A stretch of DNA of 9,003 nt, from the NCBI GenBank assembly GCA_030544185.1, contig JAUNRO010000040.1:1-9003 (forward strand), written 5' to 3'. Origin of the DNA: Propionibacteriaceae bacterium (lineage in GTDB: Bacteria > Actinomycetota > Actinomycetes > Propionibacteriales > Propionibacteriaceae). Of this stretch, positions 6,454-9,003 are shown in pieces. The notes beneath the pieces are model-generated. The model worked only from the letters and a program-made list of their open reading frames with translations, searched no databases and was not told the origin of the DNA. The position numbers were made by a program, and so were the translations under genes. Within the stretch, counting starts at the first letter, position 1, and the number at the start of each line of letters is the position of its first letter.

Positions 6454-7620
6454 ATGGCCGTGTTTCCCCAGTCCATGGTCCTGCCGGCCTATGGCCGGGG
6501 AAGCGTGAGCGATGTGCTCGGGTCCGTCTGCGCCCATCTGGGCGTACGCGGGGCCGACGACGTGCTCGGCCTTCCCGACGGCGATCGCTGGGTCGTGCTG
6601 CTCGTCGACGGGCTCGGCGACGACGTGCTCACCGCAGCCGCGCAGACCGCGCCGTTCCTCAGCGGGTTGCAGGCAAGCGGCCGGGTGATCACGGCGGGTA
6701 CGCCCAGCACCACCGTCACCTCCATCACCAGTTTCGGCACCGGCCTGCCGCCGGGCCAGCACGGGATGGCGGGCTATAGCTTCCGGATCCATGGGGCAGG
6801 TGCCGGGCGCGGCCGGGGACACCGGGAGCAGGTGCTCAACGCGCTGCTCTGGGACACCCCGACACCCGCCGCTGAGCTGCAGCCCCGGGCCACCTGGTTC
6901 GAACGCGCCAACGCCGACGGTGTCGACGCCTCGAGCGTCAGCCTCGCCCGCTTCGCGGGGTCTGGGCTCACCGAATCGGCACTGCGCAACGCGCGATTCA
7001 TCGGCATCCAGGACGAGTCCGATACCGAGCGCTGGATCGCCACGATCGTGAGCGCGGCCACGGGTGCCGAGCGGACGCTCGTCTATGCCTATGAGCGCGC
7101 CCTCGACCACATCGGCCACACCGCCGGCGCCGACTCCCCGGACTGGCTGCGCGTCCTCGCCGCGATCGACGCCCGCGCCGCACAACTCCGCGCCGCCCTG
7201 CCCGACGACGTCCACCTGCTCATCACCGCCGACCACGGCATGCTCGACGTCCCCGGCCGCAACTTCCTCATCATCGAGCACGAACCGTCGCTCTCCGCCG
7301 ATGTGCGCTGCTTCGCCGGCGAGGGCCGGTTGCGACACTTCTATACCGAGCACGCGCACGCCGTCGCCGCGCGCTGGGCCGACCGGCTCGGCGACCACGC
7401 CTGGGTGCGCACGCGCGACGACGCGATCGACGAAGGCTGGTTCGGTGTCATGGACGATCGCGTCCGCGACCGTTTCGGCGACGTCCTCGTCGCCATGCGC
7501 ACCGACTGGGCTGTGATGACCACCACCCAGCCCTTCGAGCTCGACCTCGTCGGCATGCACGGGTCGCTCACGTCGGTGGAGATGAACGTGCCCCTGCTCC
7601 TCGCGCGAGCCGGGGCCTAG
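6454..7620 (+). CDS. Alkaline phosphatase superfamily protein, nucleotide pyrophosphatase/phosphodiesterase type (PF01663)
   Basis: This 388-residue predicted two-metal phosphodiesterase or phosphatase has an apparently complete active site: D52 in LLVDGLGDD, the nucleophile threonine in TPSTTVTS (T86 or T87), D218 and H222 in LDHIGH, D260 and H261 in TADHGM, and H369 in GMHGS. The GTGLPPGQHGMAGYSF stretch (95-110) is typical of this actinobacterial subfamily. Unlike secreted nucleotide pyrophosphatases it has no signal peptide or membrane anchor, so it is likely cytosolic; the substrate cannot be read from sequence. The open frame extends upstream to 6229, but ATG 6454 is chosen: it lies 2 nt after the DUF5998 stop, with a weak GGGGCG element before it, and the upstream part is an out-of-frame shadow of DUF5998. 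All 5 tyrosines use TAT. Confidence 0.9.
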   Translation: MAVFPQSMVLPAYGRGSVSDVLGSVCAHLGVRGADDVLGLPDGDRWVVLLVDGLGDDVLTAAAQTAPFLSGLQASGRVITAGTPSTTVTSITSFGTGLPPGQHGMAGYSFRIHGAGAGRGRGHREQVLNALLWDTPTPAAELQPRATWFERANADGVDASSVSLARFAGSGLTESALRNARFIGIQDESDTERWIATIVSAATGAERTLVYAYERALDHIGHTAGADSPDWLRVLAAIDARAAQLRAALPDDVHLLITADHGMLDVPGRNFLIIEHEPSLSADVRCFAGEGRLRHFYTEHAHAVAARWADRLGDHAWVRTRDDAIDEGWFGVMDDRVRDRFGDVLVAMRTDWAVMTTTQPFELDLVGMHGSLTSVEMNVPLLLARAGA

Positions 7621-7707
7621 ACCCTGGACGGGCGGCCGGCACCACCGCCTCCGGAACCTGAGTCATCGCCCAGGCCACTCTCAACCCCGATCCGCTGCCC
7701 TTCGGAC

Positions 7708-7712
7708 AGGAG
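7708..7712 (+). promoter_or_regulatory. Shine-Dalgarno fixing the sulfurtransferase GTG start
   Basis: AGGAG lies 8 nt before GTG 7721, the best-spaced ribosome-binding site in the window, and it settles the GTG as the start. The rest of the 100-bp gap 7621-7720 shows only a weak GGCGG/CCGCC pairing without a T-run and no convincing promoter, so co-transcription with the phosphodiesterase gene is possible. Confidence 0.7.
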
Positions 7713-7720
7713 CCCCTGCC

Positions 7721-8578
7721 GTGACCACACTCATCACCGCCGACGAACTCCGCCACGCCCTCGCGGGCGACGAACCCCCGGTCATCCTCGACGCTCGCTA
7801 TCCGGGTCCGGCCGCCACCGGCAACGGACTGCCCGCCTTCCGCGAGGGCCACATCCCCGGCTCTGCATGGATCGACGTCGACACCGAGCTCGCCGGCCCC
7901 GCCGTCGGCCCCGGCGGACGCCACCCGCTGCCCGAACCGAGTGTGTTCGAGGCCGCCCTGCGCCGCGCCGGCGTGGGCTGCGATGGCCTGGTCGTCGTCC
8001 TCGACGCCGACAATTCGCTGGCCGCGGGACGGCTGTGGTGGCTCCTTCGCGACGCCGGCCACGACCGCGTGCGCGTCCTGGACGGCGGCTTCGCGGCGTG
8101 GCAGCGGGCCGGGGGAGCGACCGAGACCGGCGATCCCGCGCCCCGGCCGGAGGGTGACTTCACGGCACGTCCAGGGCAGTTGCCCGTCGCCGACGCCGAG
8201 CACCTCACCGCACTCCTCGACGCGCGTTCCGCGGGCTCCGCGCTCGAGCGACCGGCCCTGTGGGACGTCCGGGCCCCGGAGCGCTTCCGCGGCGAGACCG
8301 AACCCATCGACCCGGTCGCCGGTCACATCCCCGGCGCCCGCAATCTGCCCGCAGCGGCCCTGCAGCATCCGGACGGCACCTTCCTCCCGGCGGACGAGCT
8401 GCGGGGACTGCTCGAGGGGGTACGCCCCGGGGACGTCGTCTATTGCGGCTCCGGGATCACCGCGGCGCAGGCGCTCGTCGCCATGGCCCACGCGGGCACC
8501 GACGCCGGCGTACGCCTCTATCCCGGGTCCTGGAGCGACTGGATCAGCACGGGCGACCGCCCGATCGAACGGGGCTGA
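7721..8578 (+). CDS. Sulfurtransferase with tandem rhodanese domains (3-mercaptopyruvate/thiosulfate type)
   Basis: This 285-residue enzyme is predicted to move a sulfane sulfur from 3-mercaptopyruvate or thiosulfate to an acceptor through a cysteine persulfide. The N-terminal rhodanese domain (about 1-130) has VILDARYPG, FREGHIPGSAWID and WWLLRDAG but carries D95 where a catalytic cysteine would be, as usual for the structural half. The C-terminal domain (about 155-280) has WDVRAPERFRGE, DPVAGHIPGARNLP and the active loop CGSGITA with C242. CGSG[VI]TA loops are typical of mercaptopyruvate sulfurtransferases, while classic thiosulfate rhodaneses have CRKGVTA, so the former substrate is favoured by inference. 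Length is normal for two-domain family members and no export signal is seen. It ends tail-to-tail with sepH with 4 bp between the stop codons and no terminator hairpin visible. Confidence 0.93.
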   Translation: MTTLITADELRHALAGDEPPVILDARYPGPAATGNGLPAFREGHIPGSAWIDVDTELAGPAVGPGGRHPLPEPSVFEAALRRAGVGCDGLVVVLDADNSLAAGRLWWLLRDAGHDRVRVLDGGFAAWQRAGGATETGDPAPRPEGDFTARPGQLPVADAEHLTALLDARSAGSALERPALWDVRAPERFRGETEPIDPVAGHIPGARNLPAAALQHPDGTFLPADELRGLLEGVRPGDVVYCGSGITAAQALVAMAHAGTDAGVRLYPGSWSDWISTGDRPIERG

Positions 8579-8582
8579 CGGG

Positions 8583-9003
8583 TCAGTCGCGTTTGGGGCT
8601 GCCGAACATGATCTCGTCCCACGACGGGACCGAGGCGCGCTTCTTCCGCGCACCGCGGCGCTTGGCCGCACCCGGCCGGACCCGGACCGTGGGCTCCTGG
8701 TCCTCCACCAGCGACGGCTGTTCGGCCGCCGCCGCAGCGCCGGGCTGACTCACCGAAGCCACCTCGTCGTGGGCGAGGGGAGCGGCCAGTGCGTCGTCCC
8801 CACTCGCCAGCGTCTCAGCCGGCTCGTCGTCCCCATCGGAGTCAGCCTCGATCGCATGACCCTCGGCGTCATAGGTCGCCTCCGTCGGCTGCCCAGGTGC
8901 CTCGGCCTGCTCCTCCGCGGGCCGATCGGCGCGATCGGTGCGCTGCTCCTCGGCGTCGCGGAGCTCGTCCGACCCAGCGCTCTCCGGCGCGGTGTCTTCG
9001 GGC
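8583..9003 (-). CDS. sepH: SepH, C-terminal part (cell-division regulator), 5' end outside window
   Basis: The last 139 codons of a minus-strand gene are open to the window edge and stop with TGA at 8585-8583. The end of the protein, KKRASVPSWDEIMFGSPKRD, is the conserved C-terminal signature of SepH (DUF3071 family), the actinobacterial protein that binds FtsZ and stimulates Z-ring assembly. Before it runs about 100 residues rich in Glu, Asp, Ala and Pro, typical of the disordered acidic linker, then a basic patch (RVRPGAAKRRGARKKR). The N-terminal helix-turn-helix-containing DUF3071 domain should lie beyond 9003, so identification rests on the tail alone. It is convergent with the sulfurtransferase gene, so the two 3' ends may be transcribed into one another. 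Confidence 0.88.
   Translation of the reverse strand, partial: PEDTAPESAGSDELRDAEEQRTDRADRPAEEQAEAPGQPTEATYDAEGHAIEADSDGDDEPAETLASGDDALAAPLAHDEVASVSQPGAAAAAEQPSLVEDQEPTVRVRPGAAKRRGARKKRASVPSWDEIMFGSPKRD

Noticed and set aside
6187..7560. 457-codon minus-strand open frame
   Set aside because: Antisense to the phosphodiesterase gene, whose metal ligands are all present; no recognisable protein in the minus frame.
7629..7655. GGCGG/CCGCC pairing as a terminator after the phosphodiesterase gene
   Set aside because: Only 5 bp with a 9-nt loop and no T-run; expected by chance in GC-rich sequence.
7568..8671. 367-codon minus-strand open frame
   Set aside because: Antisense to the sulfurtransferase gene with its CGSGITA loop, and it overlaps the end of sepH in another frame.
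8583..9003. Possibility that the right-edge minus-strand gene is just a low-complexity spurious frame
   Set aside because: The terminal RASVPSWDEIMFG segment after a basic patch is a specific SepH signature, so I kept it as a real partial gene.
1..9003. tRNA, rRNA, CRISPR array, insertion sequence, attachment site or toxin-antitoxin pair
   Set aside because: I found no repeats of the required form, no transposase motifs and no cloverleaf-like sequence; nearly all the window is accounted for by core genes.

Overview
This is a GC-rich chromosomal segment (roughly two-thirds G+C or more by eye, G/C-ending codons in most families) from an actinobacterium. The evidence is an actinobacterial-type second type IIA topoisomerase subunit, a protein acetyltransferase with the GNAT domain at the N-terminus (the Streptomyces PatA arrangement), a DUF5998 protein, and the conserved C-terminal tail of SepH, an FtsZ regulator found only in Actinobacteria. 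Start codons without ribosome-binding sites also fit this phylum. A member of the Propionibacteriales is a reasonable guess, but the sequence alone does not prove it. I see no phage, transposon, tRNA, rRNA or CRISPR material; this reads as core chromosome.

Layout: (1) 1-1884, minus strand: topoisomerase IV subunit A, running off the left edge before its stop. (2) 1976-3040, minus strand: App1/DUF2183-type HAD phosphatase. (3) 3041-3109: a 69-bp divergent promoter region with a candidate -10 box exactly 7 nt before each start codon and a 6-bp dyad midway between them. (4) 3110-5770, plus strand: GNAT plus degenerate NDP-forming acyl-CoA synthetase fusion, a probable protein lysine acetyltransferase. 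(5) 5822-6451 and 6454-7620, plus strand: a tight pair of a DUF5998 protein and an alkaline-phosphatase-superfamily phosphodiesterase. (6) 7721-8578, plus strand: a two-domain rhodanese sulfurtransferase. (7) 8583-9003, minus strand: the C-terminal 139 residues of SepH, convergent with the sulfurtransferase and only 4 bp from it; its N-terminus lies off the right edge.

The genes do not form one obvious pathway. Chromosome topology (topoisomerase) and cell division (SepH) flank genes for acetyl-CoA-linked protein modification, phosphoester hydrolysis and sulfur transfer. The best-supported functional units are the DUF5998-phosphodiesterase pair and the divergent App1/acetyltransferase promoter.

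I did not find a convincing undescribed multi-gene system. The observations most worth following are the symmetrical leaderless promoter pair with a shared dyad, a marked scarcity of GTAC with every surviving copy in a GTACGC context, a strong preference for the AT-ending tyrosine codon in a GC-rich genome, and the possible metal site in DUF5998. All counts were made by eye.
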